From: Orychophragmus violaceus
Lineage: Eukaryota; Streptophyta; Magnoliopsida; Brassicales; Brassicaceae
Direction of reading: 5' to 3'
Assembly: GCA_030180135.1 (NCBI GenBank)
Contig: CM058235.1
Location: forward strand, 93,100,535 to 93,164,534
DNA: 64,000 nt
Positions 21,401 to 33,676 of the stretch are shown in pieces. The position numbers and the translations under genes are program-made. Numbering within the stretch: position 1 is the first letter of the stretch; the number at the start of each line of letters is the position of its first letter. The notes under the pieces are model-generated. The model was not told the DNA's origin. It ran no database searches and saw nothing but the letters and a program-made list of their open reading frames with translations.

Positions 21401-22968
21401 CATTGGTTCTGGTTTTTCTTGTTTAGATTCAAGTTTAGGATTGTTTTCTTGTTTAAGAAGTGTTTTGAATCAACTACTGATAAGAGAAATCACTTAAGCA
21501 ACAAGGAATTGAAACCTAAACACACTTGAAATCGCAAATCCAAGCTATATTGATTTGGAATGCGATTTTCATAAAGAAGTATCGGCTGTGATCGCATGGA
21601 TCGATCGATACGATCGCATGGATCGGTCGATACAACCGCGAGAGATCGACTGCAATCGCATGGATCGATCGAACGATCGCATGGATTTCGCATATCTCGG
21701 CCAAGCCTGCTCAACGCGTGAACGCATCGATCGATGCTGAGAGCATCGACCGATGCGATTGATGAATCGATCGATGCGGTTGATGAATCGATCGATGCGG
21801 TTGGTTCATCGATCGATACGGTTGGGTTTAAGGCTCGGTTTAAAATTTTTTTTTAAAATTATAATCGTCGCGGTTCAATAAACAGAATTAATAATTTTAT
21901 TAAGTTCTGGTTAAACCGGGATAAGAAATCCAATGTCGAAATAATTATTGGATTTAGTGCCTAAACCAGGATTTTCTAATTTGATTTGGTTGGACCAAAT
22001 AAATTGAGAAAATCCGGTTTAGTAAATAACCGGTTGACAATTGTGGTCATCGTAGTAATTAAAATTTGGTTAGACCAATTTTAATGAACCAGACCGGTTA
22101 TGTCATTTAATTGGACAATTGGGTCATGTCTTGGACATGGACCAATTCTTGGGCCTCGGGCCAAGAAGTTAAAACAATTGGGCCAATTATTTGAGTCTTT
22201 CTTCAGATTAATTTAAAATTTATTTTATAAAATTATAAAGTCGATTTTAAATTAAAGTTTCCGAAATTTTGAAATTAGAAAGTTTCTTAAAATAGAAGTT
22301 TCTAGATTTGCGGGTTTTGGATTTTAAAGAAATTTCTAAAGTTAGAAAGTTTCCGGTTTTAGAAAGTTTCCAATTTTAGAAAGTTTCCTAAAATAGTAGG
22401 TTTCCAAAAATAGAAAGTTTCCCGAAATAGTAATCTTCTATTTTGGGAATGAAATTTTAATAAACCTACGAACCTCAAATAATATCAAGCGTTGGATGTC
22501 TTGCCCAGTCTATGTCAGCTGTCGAAGCCCATTCAATTGTATTCATGGCCTTACAGTGTGAGGGTGTCTACTTTTGCGTGGATAAGACGGTTTGTGATTC
22601 ATAAATGTCATTGGGAGTCCCAGACATTAATGATTACATGACTGTATAGTCTGGTTTTCTTGACTAGGCCATCGGGAGTCCCGGGCCTTGAGACATCAGA
22701 GTGGATTGGGCCTCGGGCCCAGATTCACAACCAAGAGTTATATCACGGATATAATTAGCCGACATAGGGCTTACCGATATAAGCTGAGGTTTGGTGACGG
22801 CCAGTGGCCCACTTTAATCTTAGTTATATGTGGATCTTGGAATCATTATATTCTATTGAGGGTAACTTATGTTATTGAATATAATGCGTGATTAATCATA
22901 TAAAGTATAATACAAGATTAATCATATTGAACATATTAACTAAAATCCTTTTATCTTAATTTTCAGTT
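21401..22968 (+). mobile_element. Cop-e leader
   Basis: Untranslated. A dense block of CGATCG palindromes (21595-21830) with three near-tandem copies of GAATCGATCGATGCGGTT-like sequence, then AT-rich sequence with repeated TAGAAAGTTTC words (22225-22440), then the conserved pre-gag region. A pyrimidine run ending TTTTCAG precedes the gag ATG. Confidence 0.75.
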
Positions 22969-23880
22969 ATGACTAGCACAAACAATCAAAACACTTTCTC
23001 GATCCGGTCTGTCCTTAAGATGGACAAGCTGAACGGATCAAATTTCTTGACTTGGTCGCGGAACCTGAGGCTAGTTCTCAGACAGGAGAGAAAAGACTAT
23101 GTCCTTGAGAGAGCTCTCCCCGTGAGGATCGGGTCCAATGCTTCTCATGCAGTATATGATGCTTGGAATAAGCATTATAATGATGCGGTAGATGTGTGTG
23201 GTCTGATATTGGCTACCATGGACTCAGACTTGCGGAAGCAATATGAGAACATGGAGTCGCCAATAGAGATGATCAGCAGCCTGAAATTGAAATTTCAGGA
23301 GCAGATAAGAGTGGAAAGATACCGGTTGGTTAAGTCTCTCACTAGCTGCAAGCTACCAAATGATAATCCAGTGAGTCCTCATGTCAGTAAAATGATGGGT
23401 TACATTGATAACCTGAGGAAACTGGATTATCCAGTTAGCCAACTGGATTATCCAGTTAGCCAAGAGTTGGCAACTGAAATCATTCTGCAGTCACTGCCGT
23501 CAAGCTATGATAAGTTCAGAAAGAACTATATCAAGAAAGGCTTAACGAAGACGCTGACTGAACTGCATGATATGCTCAAGACAGTTGAGCCAAACGTGAA
23601 GAGTACCCTGTACAATCTCATGAATGAGAAGGGTAGGTTTACTAAACCTAATGCTGACAAGGGTGAAGACAAAGTTGTCCAGATTTTGAATCATGGCAAG
23701 CGTGTGTCTTCTGAGCCCGAGTCAGATACCTCTTACGTTGGTAAGTGCTGCTACTGTAAGGAGACAGGGCATTGGAAGAGAGATTGCATTAAATTCATGG
23801 AAGATGATGAGGAGTTGAAGTTGATGTATGCGACTACTTCCTCAGGTATTCATGTTATTACTTCAAGTTCTACCTTATAG
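22969..23880 (+). CDS. Gag of Cop-e (303 codons, intact ORF)
   Basis: Gag with family start MTSTNNQNTFSIRSVLKMDKL, Gag body to about residue 205, and zinc knuckle CCYCKETGHWKRDC at about residues 259-272. A 21-bp tandem duplication (23420-23440 and 23441-23461) inserts seven residues (QLDYPVS) without breaking the frame. The ORF ends TSSSTL then TAG exactly where Cop-d reads a tryptophan codon before the protease DTG motif; Cop-f has the same stop. Gag-only expression is therefore a shared, inherited state rather than a chance break in this copy. Confidence 0.88.
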   Translation: MTSTNNQNTFSIRSVLKMDKLNGSNFLTWSRNLRLVLRQERKDYVLERALPVRIGSNASHAVYDAWNKHYNDAVDVCGLILATMDSDLRKQYENMESPIEMISSLKLKFQEQIRVERYRLVKSLTSCKLPNDNPVSPHVSKMMGYIDNLRKLDYPVSQLDYPVSQELATEIILQSLPSSYDKFRKNYIKKGLTKTLTELHDMLKTVEPNVKSTLYNLMNEKGRFTKPNADKGEDKVVQILNHGKRVSSEPESDTSYVGKCCYCKETGHWKRDCIKFMEDDEELKLMYATTSSGIHVITSSSTL

Positions 23881-26480
23881 GTATTGGATACTGGTTGTGG
23901 CACTGATATTTGTTATAATATGCAGAGCCTGGGCAACAGTAGAACTTTGAAGGAAGGGCAAGTGAAACTACATGTCTGGAAGGAGCTTGGGATGCTGCCT
24001 CAGCCGTAGGGTTTTCACTTATAGATCCCTTTTAGGCTTGGTTTTGTATTAAGTAATTGCTACAATGTACCTGCTTTAAGCAGAGTTGTCTTTCATTTTC
24101 TTGTAAGAATTTGAATGTTTTTCATTTTGATAAAAGACAAGTTTTGTTCTTTTGATCTTAATGAAATATTAATTGTAGCACCCTATTCATGGAATGGGTT
24201 TTATATCTTAAACCAAAGAGTGCCTAAATGTAACATAAATACCGAATTGGTTTAAATCTGATGAATTAAACCTGATTTTCTTTGGCATAAAAGTCTTGGT
24301 CACATAGAGTAAGTCGGATTCAGAAATCCCATAGTCATGGACTGTTGGGCTCATTTGATAAAATATCTTATGAGACTTGAATTCTGTTTACTAGACCAAA
24401 AGGTAAAGGGCCTATCTTAGCCGAGCTAGAGAAAGGCCCAAAGGCTTATTAGACCTGGAACATACTCATGTATGTGGCCCAATGAGCAGTAATGCCAGAG
24501 AAAATCTCCTGTACTTCATTGTCTCTACTGATTACTTCAGTGAGTGTGACTGTGTTCATTTGATAAGACACAAGTCGGAATTCTTTGACATGGTCGAAAG
24601 AGTTCCAGAATGAAGTATAGGATCTGAATGACAAAAGTATTAAGACTCTGGATTAAATCACGAGTGAGAATACTTAAGTCATTGATTGTGTGATCATCTA
24701 AATGAGTGTGAAATCGTTTCACAGCTCATTTCTCCTGAAAACCTGAAGGTTTTTCTGTGAGAAAGAATCAGATCTTATTAGAAATGATTAAAGATGATTC
24801 ACACGAATCTTCCATGATATTATTTAAGAATAACGCTCTAGAAATATCTAAGTTTACGCTGAAAAGGTTCCACCATTATCAGTTGAAAGACACCACGTAA
24901 ATGTGGATTGGAATCGATCCAAATTCGTCTTTACTGAATATTTGTAGTTGAGCTACTTCGCTGGTTGTCCTAGGGAAACTAAGGCTTGTTACTTTTACGT
25001 CCATTCTGTTTTCTAAGAAGGGAAGTTACTTTCCAAGAAGAACAGTGGGAGTAAAAGTATAACTCGAAGAAATTCGAGACATACAGGAGGCTGCTCAACC
25101 TGTTGAGGGAGAGCAACGGATGGATTTACAGATTTCTGTAGAATCTACACCTGTGGAGCCTGAAGTTCGCAGATATGAATGAATCAGTTACTAATCCGAG
25201 AGTGATTTCTTGTCATTAGTTGAACCTGATAATCATTGAAATCTGCACCTGTGGAGCCTGAAGTTCGCAGATATGAATGAATCAGTTACTAATCCGAGAG
25301 TGATTTCTCGTCATTAGTTGAACCTGATAATCATTGAAAGTTCGCATGATCTGATGATCATTGAAAGCGACGAATCTGCGAAATTCAAAGAAGCGAAAGT
25401 GAGCCCGGACTCCGAAAAATTACATTTTATGTAAGTTAGCTTCATCGATCCATTCATGGATGGAAGCAAACATATCGGAGTTGGAATCTTCGTTCTGTTG
25501 AAGTAGTCAAGGTTTTGACTTGAACAGGAACGAAGCGGAACTGTGTGTTTACTAATAGATTAGTGGGAGCGATATTGCATTTCTCATATTGTATGTCGAT
25601 GACATACTGATTCTCGAAAATGACGTCCCAATGCTGCAGTCAGTAAAGGACTGGCTTGGGAGTTGGTTCTAATGATTGACATGAGTAAAGCCACGTATGT
25701 TCTTGGATTTTGGATCTAAAGATAGAGATCCGAAAGAGCTGGTAAGACAAAGTCAGGATTCTTATCCCGACAAAGTCCTACAGGTTTTCAGCATTCCAAG
25801 AAGGGTTTTATGCAAATGTCACATGGCATTACGTTAAGCAAGACACAGTGTCCTACGATAACTGCTGAGCTTAAATGCATGGATAAGATTCCATATGCGT
25901 CAGCAATTGGATCTATCATGTATGCCATGAAACGTACTTGTTTGATGTTGCTTTAATGTTAAGCAAGACAAGTAAAGACCAGTCAAATCCAGCAAAGAAT
26001 CACTGGATTGCCGTAAAGAATATCCTAAAGTATTTGAGGAATACAAGGATAAATTCTTGAGTTACGGAGAAAGTGAGGTGCTACGAGTCGGTAGAGTATG
26101 AAAGGCAATTTTCCAATAGACAAAGATGATTTCCGATCACAGTCCGGTTATATCTTGTGTCTATCTGGCGGTGCAAGGCACTGTTGCTGACTCCATGACT
26201 TAAGCTGAACATTTCGCAGCTTGGGAAGTGGCGAAAGAGGTTGTTTGGAAAGAAGAGTTCGTCACTGAACTTGATGTGATTTCCAGCATAGATGAGACTA
26301 GCTGCACATCAGAGGTCCAAACACCTTGAGGATAGGTATAACCTATTCCGTGAGATAAATGACAGAGATGTTAAGTAGATCAGCAAGTTTCAACGAATGA
26401 GAACGTTGCTAATCTATTAACGAAGCCACTCCTTAGGCCTAAGCACGAGTCGCGGACTGTTGCTGTAGGATAAGTGAAAT
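23881..26480 (+). pseudogene. Decayed pol of Cop-e
   Basis: Recognisable pieces in order: protease VLDTGCGTD just after the stop (23881), integrase core THVCGPMSSNAREN (about 24465), integrase tail near 25030-25170, RT remnant with the catalytic LYVDDILI box (about 25590), RNase H remnants to about 26470. Stops and indels occur throughout. About 390 bp of RT is deleted at about 25412-25432. A 98-bp segment is tandemly duplicated (25149-25246, 25247-25344). No function. Confidence 0.88.
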
Positions 26481-27335
26481 TAAGATGTAGTCTTAATTTC
26501 AGTGGGAGTTATTAAAGGGCTTTATTTAGTTATTGGATATGTTCTTGAAATAACATTTAAGATGTTTAATGAAATTATTATTTCAAGATTATTTTAACTG
26601 TGATGAAATAATCGTTCCAAAGTGATATAAACCATTTTATAGGTCATCGAAGTAAATGACTTGATCTTGAGTTATCAAAGTCATTTAGCTTGATCATGAG
26701 ACCCTATATTTGATAAATGACTTATATCATTATGTCCCTAGTCGAAGGTTGTTGAAATTGGAACACCAACAACCGTGTGAGACTGGATTGGTACGTGACT
26801 TATGACAAAGTCTCAGTGTGTCATAGATGCGCGGCATCAAAGTCAGTACATAGGTGTATGTTGGGGAACATACGACCGGACAAGACCCGCTTATAAGAAC
26901 TCTTCAGGATATTTATATCTGTGTCATAAGAGATTCTTACTACGACTATAGAGTATAGTCCTTAGACCTGAGTTCGCATGCATGTGACTGCACATGGACT
27001 GATGCACTTTGATCATTGTCTAACGCTGTCGTTCTGCGATAGTTATAAGGACCTTGTTTGGGTACATTATGAAATGAGTAGTTTACAGTGATGGAACAAG
27101 ACGGGATTTGTCCCTCCAATATAAATGGAGTGAATATCTCTAGGCCAATCGGAGATTTGAATACTGGAAAATGCATGGCCATGCTCAAACGGACTGTCCC
27201 GAGTCGTTTGGATTGTCAGTATCGAATCAGAGTCCGATGAACAAGATTAGGCTTTATAAGGATGACACTAATATTGCCTTATGACTAATCGAGATATTGA
27301 GACAAAAGGATTATGAATACAGAGATTCCAGTACA
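26481..27335 (+). mobile_element. Cop-e 3' untranslated internal region
   Basis: Non-coding, homologous to the Cop-d tail (17865-18680). No gene seen. Confidence 0.7.
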
Positions 27336-27345
27336 AGTGGGAGAT
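27336..27345 (+). other. Polypurine tract of Cop-e
   Basis: AGTGGGAGAT immediately before the 3' LTR. Confidence 0.88.
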
Positions 27346-28021
27346 TGTTGGAATTGTGTCCAGTAATCTCGGTACTGTCTCTAGAAAGTAAAAGTATGTC
27401 AATGATCAGACATAAGTCATATAATACTGGGGGTCATGATGGCTTGCTAGAGTCCGCTCATGATCTATAAGTCTTGGACTTATTGCCTCTATTATATGAT
27501 CCCATATGGGTCACACGCCTAAGCTAACAGGAAAATGTGTAGGAACGGTTTAGCAGAAGTACGGTAAAAGTGCTAGGCATTTACTGTACTTAGAGAGAAT
27601 AAAAGGGTTTAGCCACTGTGTGTCGATCGATGCACATGGTGTGTCGATCGACACAGTGCGAGAACGCCTTCGAGTTAATTGGTATTTTGGCCAAAGGCCC
27701 AAACGGAACTGAACAAGTTTTATAAATAAAACTTGAGACGAGTTCAGGCAATTAACCCTAGCCAGCCGCGAGCCTCCTCTCTCTCTGCGCCGATTCCCGT
27801 ATGGTCTAGCAGCCTCTCTTCCTGCTTGGTGTGCGTGTGTGAACCTCTGGAGGAGTTATCACTTGGTGGCTCTCTGATCTCTGACCTGTTCTCCCTTTCC
27901 GCTGCATAAACAGGTAAAAGGTGAGATCAACAATTGTTTCTAATCAAGAGAACCTAGATCCGCATGTTTAGGATAATCTGAATCAGAGAATTGAATCAGG
28001 ATTCATCTAAACATTCCTTCA
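27346..28021 (+). repeat. 3' LTR of Cop-e (676 bp)
   Basis: Two differences from the 5' LTR seen by eye (AAGTAAAAG for AAGTAAGAG; TATTTTGGCC for TATTTGGGCC). Confidence 0.95.
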
Positions 28022-28026
28022 CAATA

Positions 28027-29590
28027 AGCTAACTACTCAGTGCCCCCACCACGGTTTCACTAAGGAGACACTACTTAGTAACCTCTATCGCGGAGTGCTT
28101 CCTAGAATGAGGGCGATGCTAGACTCTTCTAGCAATGGACACTTCCTAGGCAAGGAAGTTGATGAAGCTATGGAGTTAATTGAAAATATTGCTACAAGCG
28201 ATGGGAACTACAATGAGGATTACGAGCGGACTAATAGAGGATCATCCTCTACGGATGAGAAGTATGAGAAGGAAATAAAGTCCTTAAATGAGAAGCTAGA
28301 CAAGATGATCTCTTCAAGCCAAAAGCAAATCAGCTTTGTGGGCAACTATGAAGATTCTCAGCCACTCCTCTACAGTGTGGAAGAAGATATGACACAAGAG
28401 GAGATTAACTTCATTGCGGGGAAAGGTGGTTTCAACAAGGGCTTCAACCAAAACTATAGAAAACACCCAAACTTTTCATACCGAAACCGCAATGTAGCCA
28501 ATCCTCAGGACCAAGTCTATCCTCAAGGTCCATCTCAAGGACAAACTCAACAACAAAAGCCTTTTGTCCCTTACACCAACTAACAAGCGTTTGTTTCTCA
28601 GCCTCAACCTCAAGGACAACAAGGCTATTTTCCCAAGCAACAATATCCTCCACCCGGTTTTGGGCAACAACAGCCACAAGCTTCTACCTCTTTGGGTTTG
28701 GGTAATGAGTTAAAGGGAATGATGCAACAACTCATCCAAGGACAAGCAAATGGGGCATTGGAAGTAAAGAACTTAAAGAATGAGCTGCAACATTTGACTT
28801 CTCGATTTATCAATGTTGAAAACACGCATGCTTCCACTTCTCGACCTACCGGTACCTTGCCCGGAAACCCGGAGAAGAACCCGAAAGACTACTGCAATGC
28901 AATCTTCTCTACTGTTTATCATGAGAAAACAGACCATGAAAGAGAGGTTGATGAAATTGAAGCACTTCTCAATGGTTATGAACTCCCTCCTGCTGCACAT
29001 GTTCCTCTCAAGGAGATGAAGGCCACTGTAGTTAAGCCTTCCTATGTTGCACCAGCTAAGGTGATGAGTACTACTGCTATTTTTGCTGCAGATATTGCGC
29101 CTATTGTCCAAACAACACCAAGGGTACTTTCCAAGCTTGGTAATCTGGGTAAATTTACCATCAGTTGTACTTTGGGAGACTTTAAGATTAACGATGCATT
29201 GTGTGACTCTGGCTCTACTGTAAGTGTGATATCTCTTGACATGGTGGAATCTCTTGGGATTAAGAGCATGGAAAGGTACCCATCTTCTATTACATTTGGA
29301 GACACTTACTCCTAAACTCCAATGGGAATAATCAAGGACTATCCACTGAAGATTGGTGACTGCACTATCCCAACTGATTTTATTGTCATGAAGATGAAGA
29401 AGAGTACCCAACTACCTTTCTTACTTGGTACCTCTTTCCTCAACACCACTGGAGCTTGTCTGGACTTCAAGAAGAAACGTGATGTGCTGAATAATGTTGA
29501 CACCAAGGCTTGGTATCCTCTGAGGAGCACATCTCTTCACACTTGTGGTGTCATCCTCTCTCCAAATGAGGATGATGTGTTAGAGGAAAC
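28027..29590 (+). pseudogene. Gyp-1 gag-protease, second part
   Basis: Continues the gag after Cop-e: CPHHGFTKETLLSNLYRGV, a coiled-coil region (EKEIKSLNEKLDKM), a Q/N-rich linker, then an aspartic protease with LCDSGSTVSVIS (about 29197-29232) and the LLGTSFLNTTGA flap/C-terminal block (about 29425). In-frame stops at 28581-28583 and 29313-29315. No RT, RNase H or integrase follows. Cop-f cuts it at 29590, duplicating GAAAC; coding resumes in frame at 37120 (EET then RMFANVGK). Confidence 0.87.
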
Positions 29591-30326
29591 TGATGGATTT
29601 TATTGTTTTTCAAGGTTTAATTCACCAAATTACAACCTAACAATAATCCTTATTCGGATCTAGATTGTTGTAACTGAATCATAAACACAAACCTGATCTT
29701 TACCTTTGCAGCGGAATGATTGGTGGTAATGACAAGATCAGATTAGAACAGAGAAATCATATATTCCTCCTTGGTATCCACACTCTTACAAGCAGGGGAT
29801 GGCTGCTAGACCGGATGTGGAATGGATCAACAGAGAGAGACTAGAGAGAGAAGCAGGGAGCCGCGGCCACAAGCTATCAAAATCGCCAGCCAAAGGGAGA
29901 GTTAGGGTTTGCAACTTAAGTTGCAATCTTAATTAATCCCTTCATGGGCCCTAGGAATTATCCTAATGGCCCATTATTATTTTGTCTCTCATTAATGGCC
30001 TAAGTCATTAGACTAATGGCACATTAATCTTTTTGGGCCCAAGACACAAATCAGACAAAAGCCTATTTGTTGTCTGCCCAACTCTCTGTACAAATACAGT
30101 AAATGCCTTAGCATCTTACCGTATTAATTCCATCATAACATTCCCGTTAGCTATGGTGTGTGACCCTTTGGGATCATACAATACTGGTAATAAGTCCTAA
30201 ACTTATAGATCAAGAGCGGACTCTAGCAAGCCATCATGATCACCCAGTATTTATGACTAATGTCTGATCTCGACATTTATCATACTTTCTAGAGATAGTA
30301 CAGTAGATTTCAGGACATTCCCAACA
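29591..30326 (-). repeat. 3' LTR of Cop-f (736 bp)
   Basis: Minus-strand start TGTTGGGAATGTCCTGAAATC, end AATAAAATCCATCA. Two-stem arms AATACTGG/CCAGTATT (30180-30187, 30244-30251) and ATAAGT/ACTTAT (30190-30195, 30201-30206). No CGATCG module is present in this LTR. Confidence 0.94.
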
Positions 30327-30336
30327 ATCTCCCACT
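30327..30336 (-). other. Polypurine tract of Cop-f
   Basis: Minus strand AGTGGGAGAT adjoining the 3' LTR. Confidence 0.88.
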
Positions 30337-31160
30337 TGTACTGGAATTCTACATTCCCTAGTCCTTTTGTCATAATATCTCGATCTGGCATAAAGCAAGA
30401 TGCGTGTCATCCTTATATAGCCAGACCATGTTCATCGGACCAGATTTGATACTGACAATGCAAACGACTTGGGCAAGTCCGTTTGGGAGTGGCCACTCTC
30501 TTACCAGCTATCAAGTCTCCGATTGGCCTAGAGATATTACCTCCGTTATACGGCAGGGACAAATCCCATCTTGTTCCATCACTATGAACTACACACTTCA
30601 TAATACACCCAACCAAGGTCCTTATAGCTCCCTGTTACGAAACAGCGTTAGACAATGATCAAAGTGCATCAATCCATGTGCAGCCACATGCATGCGAACT
30701 CAGGTCTAAGGACTATACTCTATAGTCGTATATGAGAACCTCTTATGACACAGATATTAATATCTTGCAGAGTTCTCATCAGCGGGCCATGTCCGGTCAT
30801 ATGCTCCCCTACATATACCTATGTGTCGACTTTGATGCCGCGCATCTATGACCCCTCGAAACCTGGTCATAAGTCTCAACATAATCTAGTCTCAAGTGGT
30901 TGTTGGTGTTCCAATTTCAACAACCTTCGACTATGGACACTATGATTTATGTCATTTTGTTAAATATGGGGTTTCAGGATCAAGTCTACTCATGTACTTC
31001 GATGGCCCATATATAATGACATGAATCATTTTGGAACGATTATTTATATCACAGTTAAAATAATCCAGAAATCATAGATTTCATAAACATAAAATATTAT
31101 GTTTACATGAACTTTTCAAAACAACTAAATAAAGCCCTTTAAAACTCCCACTGAAATTAA
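30337..31160 (-). mobile_element. Cop-f 3' untranslated internal region
   Basis: Counterpart of 26481-27335 in Cop-e. No gene seen. Confidence 0.7.
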
Positions 31161-33676
31161 GACTACATCTTAATTTCACTCATCCTACAGCTACAGTCCG
31201 CAACTCGTGCTTAGGCCTAAGGAGTGGCTTCGTTAATAGATTAGCAACGTTCTCATTCGATGAAACTTGCTTATCTACTTAACACCTCTGTCATTTATCT
31301 CACGGAATAGGTTATACCTACCCTCAAGGTGTTTGGACCTCTGATGTGCAGCTAGTCTCATCTACGCTGGGAATCACATCAAGTTCAGTGATGAACTCTT
31401 CTTTCCAAACAACCTCTTTCGCCGCTTCTCAAGCTGCGAAATGTTCAGCTTAAGTCATGGAGTCAGCAACAGTGCCTTGCACCGCCAGACAGACACAAGA
31501 TATAGCCGGACTGTGACCAGGAATTATCTTTGTCTATTGGAAACTTGCCTTTCAGACTCTATCGACTTGTAGCACCTCACTTTCTCCGTAAACCAAGAAC
31601 TTATCCTTAGTATTCCTCAAATACTTTAGGATATTCTTTACGGCAATCCAGTGATTCTTTGCTGGATTTGACTGGTCTTTACTTGTCTTGCTTAACATTA
31701 AAGCAACATCAAAACAAGTACGTGTCATGGCATACATGATAGATCCAATTGCCGACGCATATGGAATCCTATCCATGCATTCAAGCTCAACAGATATCGT
31801 AGGATACCGTATCTCGCTTAACGTAATGCCATGTGACATTGGCATAAAACCCTTCTTGGATTGCTGAAAACGTGTAGGACTTTGTCAATTTAAGAATCCT
31901 GACTTTGTCCTACCAGCTCTTTTGGATCTTCATCTTTAGATCCAAAATCCAAGAACTACGTGGCTTTACCCATGTCAATCATAAAACCAACTCCCAATCC
32001 AGTCCTTTACCGACTGCAGCATTGGGACGTTATTTCCGAGAATCAGTATGTCATCGACATACACTATGAGAAATGCAACATCGCTCCCACTTATCTATTA
32101 GTAAACGCACAGTTCCATTTCGTTCCTGTTCAAGTCAAAACCTTGACTACTTCAACATAACGAAGATTCCAACTCCGATATGTTTGCTTCCATCCATGAA
32201 TGGATCGATGAAGCTAACTTACACAAAATGTAATTTTTCGGAGTCCGGGCTCACTTTCGCTTCTTTGAATTTCGCAGATTCGTCGCTTTCAATGATCATC
32301 AGATCATGCGAACTTTCAATGATCATCAGGTTCAACTAATGACGAGAAATCACTCTCGGATTAGTGACAGATTCATTCATATCTGCGAACTTCAGGCTCT
32401 ACAGGTGTAGATTCTACAGAAATCTGTGAATCCATCCGTTGCTCTCCCTCAACAGGTTGAGCAGCCTCCTGTATTTCTCGAATTTCTTCGAGTTATACTT
32501 TTACTCCCACTATTCTTCTTGGAAAGTAACTTCCCTTCTTAGAAAACAGAATGGACGTAAAAGTAACAAGCCTTGGTTTCCCTAGGACAACCAGTGAAGT
32601 AGCACAACTACAAATACTCAGTAAAGACGAATTTGGATCGATTCCAATCCACATTTACGTGGTGTCTTTCAACTGATATTGGTGGAACTATTTCAGCGTA
32701 AACTTAGATATTTCTAGAGCGTTATTTTTAAAGAATATCATGGAAGATTCGTGTGACTCATCTTTAATCATTTCTAATCAGATCTGATTCTTTCTCACAG
32801 AAACACCTCCAGGTTTTCAGGAGAAATGAGCTGTGAAACGACTTCACACTCATTCAGATGATCACACCATCAATGACTTAAGTATTCTCACTCGTGATCT
32901 AATCCAGAGTCTCAATACTTCTGTCACTTTGATTCTATACCTCATTCTGGAACTCTTTTGACCATGTCAAAGAATTCCGACTTGTGTCTCATCAAATGAA
33001 CACAGTCATACTCACTGAAGTAATCAGTAGAGACAATGAAGTACAGAAAATTTTCTCTGGCATTACTGCTCATCGGACCACATACATGAGTATGTCCAAT
33101 GTCTAATAAGCCTTTGGGCTTTTCTCTAGCTCGGCTAAGATGGGCCCTTGGTGTTTTGGTCCAGTAAGCAGAATTCAAGTCTCATAAGATATCCATTCAA
33201 ATGAGCCCAAAAGTCCATAACTATGGGGTTTCTGAATCTGACTTACTCTTTGTGACCAAGACATTTATGCCAAGAAAAATCAGGTTTAATTCATCAGATT
33301 TAAACCAATTGCGGTATTTATGTTACATTTTAGGCACTTTATGGTTTAAGATATAAAACCCATTCCTTGAATAGGGTGCTACAATTAACATTTCATTAAG
33401 ATCAAAAGAACAAAAAACTTGTCTTTATCAAAATGAAAAACATTCAAATTCTTACAAGAAAATGAAAGACAACTCTGCTTAAAGCAGGTACATTGTAGCA
33501 ATTACTTAATACAAAACCAAGCCTCAAAGGGATCTATAAGTGAAAACCTATGGCTGAGGCAGCATCCCAAGCTCCTTCCAGACACGTAGTTCCACTTGCC
33601 CTTCCTTCAACGTTCTACTGTTGCTCAGGCTCTGCATATTATAACAAATATCAGTGCCACAACCAGTATCCAATAC
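31161..33676 (-). pseudogene. Decayed pol of Cop-f
   Basis: Minus-strand pieces: integrase core THVCGPMSSNAREN (32942-33178), RT catalytic VYVDDILI near 32050, RT/RNase H bridge with RIPYASAIGSIMYAMTRT and NILKYLRNTKDKFLVYG (31552-31845), and RNase H remnants to 31200. The RT deletion junction is at about 32215-32250, identical in placement to Cop-e. Many stops and frameshifts. No function. Confidence 0.87.

Larger units (their letters stand above)
20712..28021 (+). mobile_element. Cop-e: very young Copia element with intact gag and decayed pol (7.3 kb)
   Basis: Target duplications CAATA at 20707-20711 and 28022-28026. The two 676-bp LTRs differ at only two positions by eye (99.7%), the youngest insertion here, yet pol is riddled with stops and lacks most of RT. 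It must have been mobilised by proteins from another element. Same LTR family as Cop-a. Confidence 0.95.

Noticed and set aside
28773..29411. 212-codon minus-strand ORF opposite the Gyp-1 protease
   Set aside because: Antisense of the gag-pro frame, which contains the recognisable LCDSGSTVSVIS protease motif.
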